Source of the DNA: Prevotella sp.
GTDB taxonomy: Bacteria > Bacteroidota > Bacteroidia > Bacteroidales > Bacteroidaceae
NCBI GenBank assembly: GCA_017940545.1
Contig: JAGAYI010000005.1
Location: 81,604-145,603 of the forward strand
DNA length: 64,000 nt
Reading direction: 5' to 3'
In this document: positions 18,116 to 26,381 of the stretch, piece by piece
How the letters are laid out: every line of letters begins with the position of its first letter
Position numbering within the stretch: the first letter of the stretch is position 1
Program-made: the position numbers and the translations under genes
Notes under the pieces: generated by a model
Seen by the model: only the letters and a program-made list of their open reading frames with translations
Database searches by the model: none
Told to the model about the DNA's origin: nothing

Positions 18116-18706
18116 TTATTGATAAATGGTAACTTTTGTCCTTACGATAAGTGCCTGGCTGTAGCCCATGCCCTTCAGCGTTGACAGCATTTGCCGCGCT
18201 TCCTCCCTTGTCCGGTAGTTGCCTACGCGGCACACCCATCGCGGTGAGTAGAAGTGTGCCGAAACGGCAACGTTAGGCAGCTGGGTGCGTATTTCGTTGG
18301 CTACGCGTTCTGCTTTCTTACGGTCTTCGCGGCTGTTGCCTCCGGCAAAGGCTTGCACTTTATACCCGTCGATGACGCGTCGTGTGCGGACTGTTGTCGT
18401 CGTGGCGGGTGTGGTGGCAGGTGTAGTCCTCGTGGTGTCGTTCGCTGCGGTATTGCTCTGCCGCGTCGGTGTGGTCTGCGTCGGCTTCCTGTCTTCGGGC
18501 TTGACGGTGCTTTGCGGGTCAAGAACGATGCGGTTGATGGCGGTGTCCTGATGCAGCGTCACGGTTCCTTGTCCGTTTACAGGTTTCTGCAGCCGGTCGA
18601 GGAAAGTCTGTGCAGTAAGGTTAAAAGGTAAAAAGGTAAAAAGGTAAAAAGGTAAAAACCACAATACCTTCTTACTAAACTGATGTTTTTTGCTGTTGGT
18701 GTCCAT
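18116..18706 (-). CDS. SPOR-domain secreted protein with octamer-repeat signal peptide
   Basis: This 196-aa protein has an N-terminal hydrophobic segment VLWFLPFYLFTFLPFNLTA (about 14-32), a Pro/Thr/Arg-rich linker, and a C-terminal SPOR domain (about 110-190, GYKVQAFAGG...WVCRVGNYRTREEARQML). SPOR domains bind denuded septal peptidoglycan, so a cell-division or envelope role is likely. The hydrophobic core is encoded by four perfect copies of the 8-nt unit TACCTTTT (18623-18654). Since 8 is not a multiple of 3, loss or gain of a unit would shift the frame. Confidence 0.85.
   Translation of the reverse strand: MDTNSKKHQFSKKVLWFLPFYLFTFLPFNLTAQTFLDRLQKPVNGQGTVTLHQDTAINRIVLDPQSTVKPEDRKPTQTTPTRQSNTAANDTTRTTPATTPATTTTVRTRRVIDGYKVQAFAGGNSREDRKKAERVANEIRTQLPNVAVSAHFYSPRWVCRVGNYRTREEARQMLSTLKGMGYSQALIVRTKVTIYQ
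18623..18654 (-). repeat. Octanucleotide microsatellite (TACCTTTT)4 inside a signal peptide
   Basis: There are four perfect tandem 8-nt units. All three frames of this repeat encode the same hydrophobic cycle (Y-L-F-T-F-L-P-F). Degenerate relatives occur just upstream in the tpiA-SPOR spacer (about 18713-18750) and in the GH9 signal peptide (about 23684-23715). Confidence 0.85.
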
Positions 18707-18751
18707 GTCCTTACTTTTTTACGTTTTTACTTTTTTACCTTTTTCGTGTTT

Positions 18752-19513
18752 TTACTTCTTCCAAGCATCGATGATGCCCTTGAAGTCTGCTGCCTTCAGG
18801 CTGGCACCGCCAATGAGGCCGCCGTCGATGTCAGGCTTTACAAACAGCTCAGGAGCGTTGGATGCCTTGCAGCTGCCACCGTAGAGGATGGTGGTGTCGT
18901 CAGCAACGGCCTGTCCGTACTTCTCTGCTATGATGCTGCGGATGTAGGCGTGGATCTCCTCTGCCTGGTCGGCAGTAGCGGTCTTGCCGGTACCGATGGC
19001 CCAGATGGGCTCGTAGGCGATGACAATCTTGCGGAAGTCCTCTTCGCTGAGGTTGAACACACTGCCTTCGAGTTCGGCCTTTACTACCTCGTTCTGCTTG
19101 CCGGCCTCGCGCTCTTCCAGACTTTCGCCGATGCAGAAGATGACCTTCAGGTCGTTCTTCTGTGCCAGCAGAACCTTTTCCTTCAGGATTTCGGGTGTTT
19201 CCTTGTAGTATTCACGACGCTCAGAGTGGCCCAGGATGACATACTGCGCACCTGTCGATTTCACCATTTCGGCGCTCACCTCACCGGTGAAGGCACCCTT
19301 TTCCTTGTCGGCGCAGTTCTCGGCACCCAGACCGATGATGTCCTGGTCCAGGAACTGGGCAATGCTTGCCAGGTGAATAAACGGGGTGCAGATGACCACA
19401 CCGCAGTTGGGCTTGTCAGCCTTCAGTGTCTCGTTGAGCTCTTTTGCCAGAGCGATACCGTCCTGCAGGTTCATGTTCATTTTCCAGTTGCCTGCAACAA
19501 TTTTCTTTCTCAT
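18752..19513 (-). CDS. tpiA: Triosephosphate isomerase (internal start within the fused frame)
   Basis: The enzyme interconverts dihydroxyacetone phosphate and glyceraldehyde 3-phosphate in glycolysis. From the ATG at 19513 the product is 253 aa, the normal family length, with GNWKMN at the N-terminus, the catalytic His in ILGHSERR (about residue 100), the catalytic Glu in [10 protein letters not shown] (about 171-180) and the phosphate-binding YGGSCKASN. All active-site residues are present. A purine-rich stretch precedes the ATG. Translation probably begins here at least in part, since a soluble glycolytic enzyme tethered to a membrane protein would be unusual. Confidence 0.9.
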   Translation of the reverse strand: MRKKIVAGNWKMNMNLQDGIALAKELNETLKADKPNCGVVICTPFIHLASIAQFLDQDIIGLGAENCADKEKGAFTGEVSAEMVKSTGAQYVILGHSERREYYKETPEILKEKVLLAQKNDLKVIFCIGESLEEREAGKQNEVVKAELEGSVFNLSEEDFRKIVIAYEPIWAIGTGKTATADQAEEIHAYIRSIIAEKYGQAVADDTTILYGGSCKASNAPELFVKPDIDGGLIGGASLKAADFKGIIDAWKK

Positions 19514-20818
19514 TTTTTTACGTTTTAATAATAAGTTATATACACTATTTGAATCTTTTTTCTTTTTGAGCCATTTGCTCCATGCCCACAGTCGGTCGGC
19601 AACGGTCAGCAGCAGCAGCGGCAGCACGTACCAGAGCAGGATGGTCAGAATCTTCTGCGGCACGGAGTCGGCGGGCATTTGTCCCAGTTGCAGCTGCTCT
19701 AATGGCTTGTTCAGTTCGTATTCGTCGGGCAGGCTGTTGTGGCTCCACTTGTGTATGACCGTTCCGCCTTTCAGCAGCAGCAGTCCCGGATTGCTTCTGA
19801 CGATGGTCTTCAGCGTTGTCTCGTCGGTCTGTGCGAAGGGGTATTCGGCCCCCGTGATGTCACGCCAGCGGCTGATGCCTTTCTCGCCGCTTGCCGTGAG
19901 GCAGTAGAAGGTGTAGTCGTTCTCCTCGGCGTATTCATATATCTGGTTGATGAGGTCAATCTGTGAGTCGTCGGCATCTTCTAAATGTGGTGACACGAGT
20001 AGAAACACATAGCCATCATCGCTCAGCACCTCTTCTGTCACGTCTTCGCCGTCGGCAGTCGTGGTGATGGAGAAGTCGTGTATGGGCGGCACGTAACCTT
20101 GTTTGGTTTGTATGGTCTTGGTGTCAATATATGTCCATGTCGAGTCAGGGTAGTTGTCGATGGTGAACTCCCTGCGTTCTCCATTTTTCTCCAGGATGAA
20201 TGTTGACTCAAACTCCGGCTGTTCGGCTCCTTCGGGAATCTCCATTCCCTGCTTGATGTTGGCTCCCACGTGGTATGGGCGGAAGTCGAACTGGGGCAGG
20301 TCATAGAGGGCATAGCCTGCAATGAAGAGTATGAACAGTACCGTGTAGTTGATGACAATCCACTGGTTTGTCCGCGAGATGAAGCGCAGCATGTCGAGCG
20401 GCCATTTCCAGATGACGATGGCACAGGTCAGCAGCACGATGTTCTTCAGTAGCGTCTGTCCGTTGGTAAGCACCACGGCGTCGCCGAAGCACCCGCAGTC
20501 GCTCACCGGGTCGGCAACGTATATCCAAACGGTCAACAGCGTCATGATGCTCATCACGAGCAGCAGCAAACGTGAGGTCAGCCGTCGGTGAATGGCAAAA
20601 ATCAGGAAGATGCCTAAGCAAAACTCCGTGGCCGACAGCAGGACGGAGCTTGCCAGGGTGACGAAGTCGGGCAGCAGCGTGCCTAACTGCATGGCGGCAA
20701 GGTAGTCGTTCAGCTTGTACTGCGTGCCTAAGGGGTCAACGGCCTTGACAAATCCTGACAGGATAAACGTCACAGCCAGTATCAGGCGACACACATTGAC
20801 CAGCACTCTTCTTAACAT
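18752..20818 (-). CDS. BT_3928-like (DoxX-type) membrane protein fused in frame to triosephosphate isomerase
   Basis: This open frame of 688 aa joins two proteins normally encoded separately. Residues 1-435 form a membrane protein: four hydrophobic helices in a DoxX/MauE-like N-terminal half with a CGCFG motif (about 114-118), then a periplasmic thioredoxin-like part (about 250-390) and another helix. Residues 436-688 are a complete TpiA beginning [13 protein letters not shown]. The joint ([18 protein letters not shown]) is encoded by A-rich DNA that looks like an old spacer. A TAG is present there in another frame, so a small indel in the A-tract probably removed the stop. It overlaps the end of the DUF1599 gene by 7 nt. 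Confidence 0.7.
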   Translation of the reverse strand: MLRRVLVNVCRLILAVTFILSGFVKAVDPLGTQYKLNDYLAAMQLGTLLPDFVTLASSVLLSATEFCLGIFLIFAIHRRLTSRLLLLVMSIMTLLTVWIYVADPVSDCGCFGDAVVLTNGQTLLKNIVLLTCAIVIWKWPLDMLRFISRTNQWIVINYTVLFILFIAGYALYDLPQFDFRPYHVGANIKQGMEIPEGAEQPEFESTFILEKNGERREFTIDNYPDSTWTYIDTKTIQTKQGYVPPIHDFSITTTADGEDVTEEVLSDDGYVFLLVSPHLEDADDSQIDLINQIYEYAEENDYTFYCLTASGEKGISRWRDITGAEYPFAQTDETTLKTIVRSNPGLLLLKGGTVIHKWSHNSLPDEYELNKPLEQLQLGQMPADSVPQKILTILLWYVLPLLLLTVADRLWAWSKWLKKKKDSNSVYNLLLKRKKMRKKIVAGNWKMNMNLQDGIALAKELNETLKADKPNCGVVICTPFIHLASIAQFLDQDIIGLGAENCADKEKGAFTGEVSAEMVKSTGAQYVILGHSERREYYKETPEILKEKVLLAQKNDLKVIFCIGESLEEREAGKQNEVVKAELEGSVFNLSEEDFRKIVIAYEPIWAIGTGKTATADQAEEIHAYIRSIIAEKYGQAVADDTTILYGGSCKASNAPELFVKPDIDGGLIGGASLKAADFKGIIDAWKK

Positions 20819-21375
20819 TCCTGCTCCTTCTCACTTAACTTGATGACCCCGAAGACGGCGTAGTTGATAATGTCCATGTAGTTGGCATCTATTCCCTCGC
20901 TGACCAGCGTCTGTCCCTGCAGGTCTTCAATCTCCTTGATGCGCTGAATCTTAGTCAGAATCAGGTCGGTGTAGCTGCTTACACGCATGTCGCGCCACGC
21001 CTCGTCGTAGTCGTGGTTCTTGCGCTTCATCAGTTCCAGGGCCTCGTTGGCATACTGGTCGTAGAGTGCCATGGCTTCTTTGTTGCTGATATCGACGGTG
21101 TCGGCAAAGCCCCGGCTCAGCTGTATCAGTCCCACGATGCCGTAGTTGATGAGTGCGATGAACTCAGGCCTGATGCCTTCGCCCACCAGCGACTCCTTCT
21201 TCACCTCTAACGACCGTATGCGTTTGGCCTTGATGAACAGCTGGTCGGTGAGTGCCGTGGGACGCAGTATGCGCCAAGACGCTCCGTAGTCGTGCAGTTT
21301 CTTTTCGAAAAGTGCACGGCATTCCTTCACGGCCTGCTCAAACTGGGTGTTAGTAAGTGTCAAGTCTTTTGCCAT
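20812..21375 (-). CDS. DUF1599 domain protein
   Basis: This 187-aa protein contains two similar halves with the pattern [28 protein letters not shown] and [28 protein letters not shown], the duplicated DUF1599 unit seen next to the DoxX-like/tpiA genes in Bacteroidales. The role is unknown; a nucleotide-modification link has been proposed for the family. The start is placed at 21375 (MAKDLTL) because the in-frame ATG at 21426 lies upstream of the -33/-7 promoter at 21384-21414. It is the first gene of the operon that ends with folE. Confidence 0.82.
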   Translation of the reverse strand: MAKDLTLTNTQFEQAVKECRALFEKKLHDYGASWRILRPTALTDQLFIKAKRIRSLEVKKESLVGEGIRPEFIALINYGIVGLIQLSRGFADTVDISNKEAMALYDQYANEALELMKRKNHDYDEAWRDMRVSSYTDLILTKIQRIKEIEDLQGQTLVSEGIDANYMDIINYAVFGVIKLSEKEQEC

Positions 21376-21383
21376 AACGGGTG

Positions 21384-21414
21384 CAAAGGTACTGCAAACC
21401 GAGCAAAATGCAAA
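21384..21414 (-). promoter_or_regulatory. Promoter of the DUF1599-tpiA-folE operon
   Basis: On the minus strand TTTG (21414-21411) and TACCTTTG (21391-21384) are 19 nt apart. Only 8 nt separate the -7 box from the ATG at 21375, so the transcript would have almost no leader. Confidence 0.7.
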
Positions 21415-21456
21415 ATAAATTGCCATTTATTTTCATTTCTCCCGTTTTTTCTATCT

Positions 21457-21924
21457 TCATCTCATGTCCTCTTGCCGCTTGTGTATGAGTCTGATTTTGG
21501 CACCTAAGGCGCTCCAGCGAATTTGCAGTGAGTCGCGCAACTGTCGCGCTTGGGTGAGGTTGCGTTCCAGTTCCTTGCTGTAGGGGTTCTGCTTCATTTG
21601 TTGCTGCAGGGTCTGGTGGCGTTGGTTCACTTTCTGCAGCAGAGAGTCGGTGTGTGCCAGGTCGGCCTGCGCCTGCTTGAGCGACACGTTCTGAAACAGA
21701 GTCAGCGCTGCCCTCCTTTCGTCAATGGCTTCCGGGTGGTCGTGTCGCAGCTGCTCAATGGTGGCGAGTGCCTCGTCGTAGCGTTCTTCGCTGTAGGCTG
21801 TCTGGGCTTCCTGCAACAGTTTTTTTGCCTCGTTGTTTTCTTTCTGTTGGCATGCTGTCGTCAGCAGCAGGACGGCCAGTGCGAACGGCATGATGAGTTT
21901 GACGGGTAAATCATTTTTCTTCAT
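21457..21924 (-). CDS. Small lipoprotein with coiled-coil region, function unknown
   Basis: This 155-aa product is read from the ATG at 21924 (MKKNDLPVK). A signal peptide ends in the lipobox LTTAC (Cys about residue 25). A helical, Gln/Glu-rich region follows with a TPR-like stretch (LLQEAQTAYSEERYDEALATIEQLRHDHP) and a predicted coiled coil (about 90-150). The upstream in-frame ATG at 21972 is rejected because the promoter lies between it and 21924. It is divergent from cca. Confidence 0.72.
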   Translation of the reverse strand: MKKNDLPVKLIMPFALAVLLLTTACQQKENNEAKKLLQEAQTAYSEERYDEALATIEQLRHDHPEAIDERRAALTLFQNVSLKQAQADLAHTDSLLQKVNQRHQTLQQQMKQNPYSKELERNLTQARQLRDSLQIRWSALGAKIRLIHKRQEDMR

Positions 21925-21929
21925 GTCGG

Positions 21930-21960
21930 CAAAGGTACAACTAAGTGAGAAGAATACAAA
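21930..21960 (-). promoter_or_regulatory. Promoter of the small lipoprotein gene, near-leaderless
   Basis: On the minus strand TTTG (21960-21957) and TACCTTTG (21937-21930) are 19 nt apart. The -7 box ends 5 nt before the ATG. Confidence 0.72.
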
Positions 21961-22001
21961 ATAAAAATCCAACTTTTTATTTTTATTTTCGAACGTAAGT
22001 A

Positions 22002-22015
22002 CCTTCGGCCGAAGG
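22002..22015. other. Perfect 14-bp palindrome between divergent genes
   Basis: CCTTCGGCCGAAGG is a perfect dyad about midway between the small lipoprotein gene and cca. It may be a regulator site or a relic of a terminator; there is no further evidence. Confidence 0.4.
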
Positions 22016-22100
22016 CCAGAGGCAGTCTCCGATATGGTTAAAAGTTAAAAAAGAAGAGAATTATTCTTTATGAACGCTTTTTTCTTTGAAAATAAAGCAG

Positions 22101-22108
22101 TATCTTTG
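22101..22108 (+). promoter_or_regulatory. Predicted cca promoter, -7 element, near-leaderless
   Basis: TATCTTTG ends 5 nt before the cca ATG at 22114, so transcription would begin at or next to the start codon. Confidence 0.55.
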
Positions 22109-22113
22109 CAGAC

Positions 22114-23586
22114 ATGAAGTTATATAGTGACGAAGAATTGGCCGAAATCCTTGACCAAGATATTTTCCATCAGATCAGCCAAGTTGCTGACAGCCTTGGC
22201 GTGGAGTGTTACGTGGTGGGAGGCTACGTGCGCGACATATTCCTTGAGCGGCCCTCTGACGATATTGACGTCGTCGTGGTGGGCAGCGGCATCAGCGTGG
22301 CCGAAGAGCTGAAGCGACGCTTAGGGCGCAAGGCGCACCTCAGCGTGTTCCGGAACTTCGGAACGGCACAGGTGAAAGTGCCTGCCAAGTCAGTAGGGGG
22401 AGGCTTCCTTGAAGTGGAGTTTGTGGGTGCCCGCAAAGAGAGCTACAGTCACGACTCGCGAAAGCCCACCGTGGAAGACGGGACGCTGGAGGACGACCAG
22501 AACCGGCGCGACTTCACCATCAACGCGATGGCCATCTGCCTGAACAAGGAGCGCTTCGGCGAACTGGTTGACCCGTTCAACGGTTTGGCTGACTTGGAAG
22601 ACGGCATCATTGCCACCCCCTTGGAGCCGGGCATCACCTTCTCGGACGACCCTCTGCGCATGCTGCGCTGCATCCGTTTTGCCACACAGCTGAATTTCCA
22701 GATTGAAGACGAGACCTTCGAGGGCCTGCAACGTATGGCCGACCGCATCAAGATTGTCAGTGCAGAGCGCATCGGTGTGGAGCTGAACAAAATTATGATG
22801 GCCAAGCACCCCAGCATAGGCTTCGACCATCTGCAGCGTTCAGGACTCTTGCAGATTATTCTGCCCGAGCTGGCCGCGCTCGACATTGTGGAAAAGAAAA
22901 ACGGACGGGCACATAAAAACAATTTCTATCATACCTTAGAGGTGCTGGAGAATGTCATTCTCAACACTCAGGACTCTACACTCTGGCTAAGGTGGGCTGC
23001 GCTGCTGCACGACATAGGCAAGACGAAGTCGAAACGCTGGGATCCAACCGTCGGCTGGACCTTCCACAACCATAATTATATAGGAGCCAAGATGGTGCCG
23101 CAGATATTCCGCCGCTTGGGGTTGCCGCTCGACCAAAAGATGAAGTACGTCCAGAAACTGGTTGACCTGCACATGCGCCCCATTGCCATTGCCGACGACG
23201 AGGTGACCGACTCGGCTGTGCGCCGCCTGCTGAACGATGCCGGTGAGGACATTGACGACCTGATGACACTCTGCGAGGCCGACATTACCAGCAAGAACGA
23301 GGTGAGGAAGAAAATGTTTCTGGAAAACTTCCGCATGGTACGCGAGAAGTTGGCAGACCTGAAGCAGAAGGACTACGTGCGACTGCTACAGCCCGTGATT
23401 GACGGCAACGAAATCATGGAGATGTTCCATCTGCAGCCCTGCCGCGAGGTCGGTATTCTGAAGCAGACGCTGAAGGATGCCGTGCTCGACAACCGCGTGC
23501 CCAACGAGCGCGAACCACTTATGCAGCTGCTCAGGGAAAAGGCTAAGAAAATGGGAATGGAAGAGGAAAGAGACATTGAACATTAA
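22114..23586 (+). CDS. cca: CCA tRNA nucleotidyltransferase with HD domain
   Basis: The enzyme adds or repairs the 3'-terminal CCA of tRNAs. The 490-aa product has the class-II nucleotidyltransferase core VVGGYVRD (about 37-44), the metal-binding DDIDVVV (about 50-56) and a NRRDFTINAMA motif (about 130-140). A C-terminal HD domain contains LLHDIGKTKSKRWD (about 296-309). The HD domain suggests extra phosphohydrolase activity, as in other bacterial CCA enzymes. It precedes the GH9 gene by about 40 nt on the same strand. Confidence 0.95.
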   Translation: MKLYSDEELAEILDQDIFHQISQVADSLGVECYVVGGYVRDIFLERPSDDIDVVVVGSGISVAEELKRRLGRKAHLSVFRNFGTAQVKVPAKSVGGGFLEVEFVGARKESYSHDSRKPTVEDGTLEDDQNRRDFTINAMAICLNKERFGELVDPFNGLADLEDGIIATPLEPGITFSDDPLRMLRCIRFATQLNFQIEDETFEGLQRMADRIKIVSAERIGVELNKIMMAKHPSIGFDHLQRSGLLQIILPELAALDIVEKKNGRAHKNNFYHTLEVLENVILNTQDSTLWLRWAALLHDIGKTKSKRWDPTVGWTFHNHNYIGAKMVPQIFRRLGLPLDQKMKYVQKLVDLHMRPIAIADDEVTDSAVRRLLNDAGEDIDDLMTLCEADITSKNEVRKKMFLENFRMVREKLADLKQKDYVRLLQPVIDGNEIMEMFHLQPCREVGILKQTLKDAVLDNRVPNEREPLMQLLREKAKKMGMEEERDIEH

Positions 23587-23625
23587 AGATTAAACATTAA
23601 ATAAATAACTGAAAACCTGATAAAT

Positions 23626-25392
23626 ATGAAAAGTAGTGAAATGCTTCAGAACGTGTTGGCGGGAACGGTAAAGCGAGTCTTACCTTTTTGCCTCTTTACC
23701 TTTTTACCTTTAACCGTGTCAGCCCAGGGCGATGACATCATCCGGGTGAACCAGGTGGCCTTCTATCCGCAACAGGAGAAAGTGGCCGTAGTGGAAAATG
23801 GCGGCAAGAAAGTGACGCTGAAAGTGCGTAACCAGCAAACGGGAAAGGTGGTCGGTAAGACCCGATTCCTGCGGGCCACACAGTCGCCGTGGTCGAAGAA
23901 ACGCCGCGCCGTGGTCGATTTCAGTCAGCTGACCACCCCCGGCCGTTACCTCCTGGAGTACGGCAGCCACTCCATGCCCATAGAAGTGAAGGCCAACGCC
24001 CTGACCGACCTGACAGCTGGAGCCATCAAGTCGTTCTACCTGAACCGTTCAGGCATGGCCATCGATGCCGCATACGCCGGGAAGTGGGCACGCCCCTTAG
24101 GGCATGCCGACACGCAGGTCTATGTACACCCCTCGGCTGTCTCGCCAGGCCGTCCCGAAGGCAGCACGTTCTCGTCGCCCAAAGGCTGGTACGACGCAGG
24201 CGACTTCAACAAATACATCGTCAATTCCTCATATTCCGTGGCTCTGATGCTTTATGCCTACGAGCAGAACAAAGCCTACTTCGACGGCCTGAAGGTCGGC
24301 ATTCCCGAGCAGACCAACAAAACCTCCGACCTGCTCGACGAGCTGATGTATAACCTCGAGTGGATGCTCACCATGCAAGACCCCTACGACGGGGGCGTCT
24401 ATCACAAGTTGACCACTCCCAACTTCGAGGGAATGGTGATGCCCGTTGACTGCCACCAGAAGCGCTACGTGGTGCAGAAAAGCGTGACGGCGAGTTACGA
24501 CTTCGCTGCCGTGATGGCCCAGGCTGCCCGTGTGTATAAAGGCAACAAGGACTATCCCTGCTTCGCCGGGCGTGCCGCTCGGGCTGCCCTGGCCGCCTAC
24601 CATTGGGCCTTGCAGCATCCGCGCGCCTTTTATAACCAGGGGCAGATGAACACCCAGTTCCAACCGTCGGTATTCACCGGCGAATATGGCGACGCACAGG
24701 CTGACGATGAGCAGTACTGGGCCGCCACCGAACTCTATCTGCTGACCGACGACCCGCTGTTCCGCGAAACGGCTGCACGCCTGCAACCACAGCAGTTCAC
24801 CGTCCCCTCCTGGGGTAGTGTGGCGTCGTTGGGCTCATTTGACTGGCTCCTGTGCGACGGTGACGACCTGTCATCCCTTAACCGGAAGCAGCTGTTGGCT
24901 TATTGCGACAAGCAGCTGACCACGCTTCCCGCCAGCGCCTTCTACACCCCGTCGGGAAATACGGAGAAGGAATTCGGGTGGGGCTGTCTGGCAGAAACCT
25001 TCTGCGTGAATGGTGTCACGCTGCTCACGGCTTACCGGCTTACTGGCGATACAAAATATCTGAAGGCCGCCCAGCAGAACATGGACTACATCTTGGGCCG
25101 CAATGCAACGGGCTACTGCTACGTGACGGGCTTCGGCACAAAGAGTCCGCAGCATCCGCACCACCGACTCTCAACGGCCGACGGAGTTGACGAGCCGCTG
25201 CCCGGCATGCTGGTAGGCGGACCGAACCCGGGGCAGCAGGACGGGCACGAGCAGGGCGTCGCCTATCCGTCAAAGATGGCCGACGAGTCCTATACCGATG
25301 TCGTGCCGTCGTACGCCTCCAACGAGATTGCCATCAACTGGAATGCCGCCCTCGTGGCATTGGCCGGATGGATTGATGCCACCGTAAAATAA
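23626..25392 (+). CDS. Glycoside hydrolase family 9 (endo-glucanase), secreted
   Basis: This 588-aa enzyme has a signal peptide (about 1-33), an N-terminal Ig-like CelD_N domain (about 38-122) and a GH9 catalytic domain (about 128-585). The catalytic base motif WYDAGDFNKY (Asp190 and Asp193), a HPHHR motif and the acid region DVVPSYASNE-x2-INWNA (Glu567) are all present, so it should be active on beta-1,4-glucans such as cellulose or mixed-linkage glucan. Its signal-peptide core LPFCLFTFLPL is encoded by degenerate copies of the same TACCTTTT octamer found in the SPOR gene. It is followed 9 nt later by an aldo/keto reductase. Confidence 0.92.
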   Translation: MKSSEMLQNVLAGTVKRVLPFCLFTFLPLTVSAQGDDIIRVNQVAFYPQQEKVAVVENGGKKVTLKVRNQQTGKVVGKTRFLRATQSPWSKKRRAVVDFSQLTTPGRYLLEYGSHSMPIEVKANALTDLTAGAIKSFYLNRSGMAIDAAYAGKWARPLGHADTQVYVHPSAVSPGRPEGSTFSSPKGWYDAGDFNKYIVNSSYSVALMLYAYEQNKAYFDGLKVGIPEQTNKTSDLLDELMYNLEWMLTMQDPYDGGVYHKLTTPNFEGMVMPVDCHQKRYVVQKSVTASYDFAAVMAQAARVYKGNKDYPCFAGRAARAALAAYHWALQHPRAFYNQGQMNTQFQPSVFTGEYGDAQADDEQYWAATELYLLTDDPLFRETAARLQPQQFTVPSWGSVASLGSFDWLLCDGDDLSSLNRKQLLAYCDKQLTTLPASAFYTPSGNTEKEFGWGCLAETFCVNGVTLLTAYRLTGDTKYLKAAQQNMDYILGRNATGYCYVTGFGTKSPQHPHHRLSTADGVDEPLPGMLVGGPNPGQQDGHEQGVAYPSKMADESYTDVVPSYASNEIAINWNAALVALAGWIDATVK

Positions 25393-25401
25393 ACACAAGA
25401 C

Positions 25402-26358
25402 ATGGAACTGAAAGAATTATACCGCGCCGACGAGCACCGCTATGACGGTGCCGACCGCCTGTTTGCACGTTGCGGACGCAGCGGCGTGCTGCTGCCAAAG
25501 GTAAGCCTCGGCTTCTGGCACAACTTTGGAAGTGTCGATTCCTACGAGCGCAGCCGGGCCATTACCCACTACGCCTTCGACCACGGCATCACCCACTTCG
25601 ACCTGGCCAACAACTACGGCCCCGTCTATGGCTCGGCCGAGGAAACCATGGGACGACTGATGGACGACAGCTTCCGACCCTACCGCGACGAACTGTTCAT
25701 CTCGACCAAGGCCGGCTACGACATGTGGCCCGGCCCCTACGGCGACCACGGCTCGCGTAAGTACCTCATGGCCAGTCTCGACCAGAGCCTGCGGCGCATG
25801 CATTTAGACTATGTTGACCTTTTCTACAGTCACCGCTTCGACCCCGAATCGCCTGTTGAGGAAACCCTGCAGGCCCTCGTTGACATCGTACGTGCCGGAA
25901 AGGCCCTTTACGTAGGCATCAGCAACTGGCCCTTGGAGCCCCTGAAGTTCGCCACGGAGTACCTGCGCCAGCGTGACGTGCCCCTGCTCATCTATCAGGG
26001 ACGGCTCAACCGCATCAACCGGGAACCCATTGACGAAGGCATCCTCAGCTTCTGTCACGAACAAGGCATAGGCTTCATGGCCTTCTCGCCACTGGCACAG
26101 GGCCTGCTCACCAACCGTTACCTCGACGGCATACCGGCTGACTCGCGCATGGCGAAAGGTAAGTTCCTCACAGCTGACCGACTCACGCCTGACATGATGG
26201 ACTATCTCCGTCAGCTGAAGGCAGAGGCTGATGCCGAGGGCCGCACCATTGCCGCCAACGCCCTCCGTTGGGTGCTCCAGCAGCAGGGTGTCACCTCCGT
26301 CCTTGTCGGTGCCAGCTCCGTTGAACAGCTCAAGACCAATCTGGCTTGCGTAGAATAA
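25402..26358 (+). CDS. Aldo/keto reductase (YghZ / glyceraldehyde-3-phosphate reductase type)
   Basis: This is a 318-aa NAD(P)H-dependent TIM-barrel reductase. The catalytic tetrad is present: Asp67, Tyr72 (in FDLANNYGPVYG), Lys103 (STKAGYDMWPGPYG) and His144 (FYSHRFDP). The N-terminal YDGADRLFARCGRSGVLLPKVSLG and the loop MWPGPYGDHGSRK are typical of the AKR14 group, which acts on L-glyceraldehyde 3-phosphate and other small aldehydes. It starts 9 nt after the GH9 gene. The true substrate cannot be read from sequence. Confidence 0.9.
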   Translation: MELKELYRADEHRYDGADRLFARCGRSGVLLPKVSLGFWHNFGSVDSYERSRAITHYAFDHGITHFDLANNYGPVYGSAEETMGRLMDDSFRPYRDELFISTKAGYDMWPGPYGDHGSRKYLMASLDQSLRRMHLDYVDLFYSHRFDPESPVEETLQALVDIVRAGKALYVGISNWPLEPLKFATEYLRQRDVPLLIYQGRLNRINREPIDEGILSFCHEQGIGFMAFSPLAQGLLTNRYLDGIPADSRMAKGKFLTADRLTPDMMDYLRQLKAEADAEGRTIAANALRWVLQQQGVTSVLVGASSVEQLKTNLACVE

Positions 26359-26381
26359 AGCAGAGTTTCGTCAAAAATTGC

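Noticed and set aside
18254-18631. Plus-strand ORF opposite the SPOR gene
   Set aside because: It is antisense to a conserved domain with no independent support.
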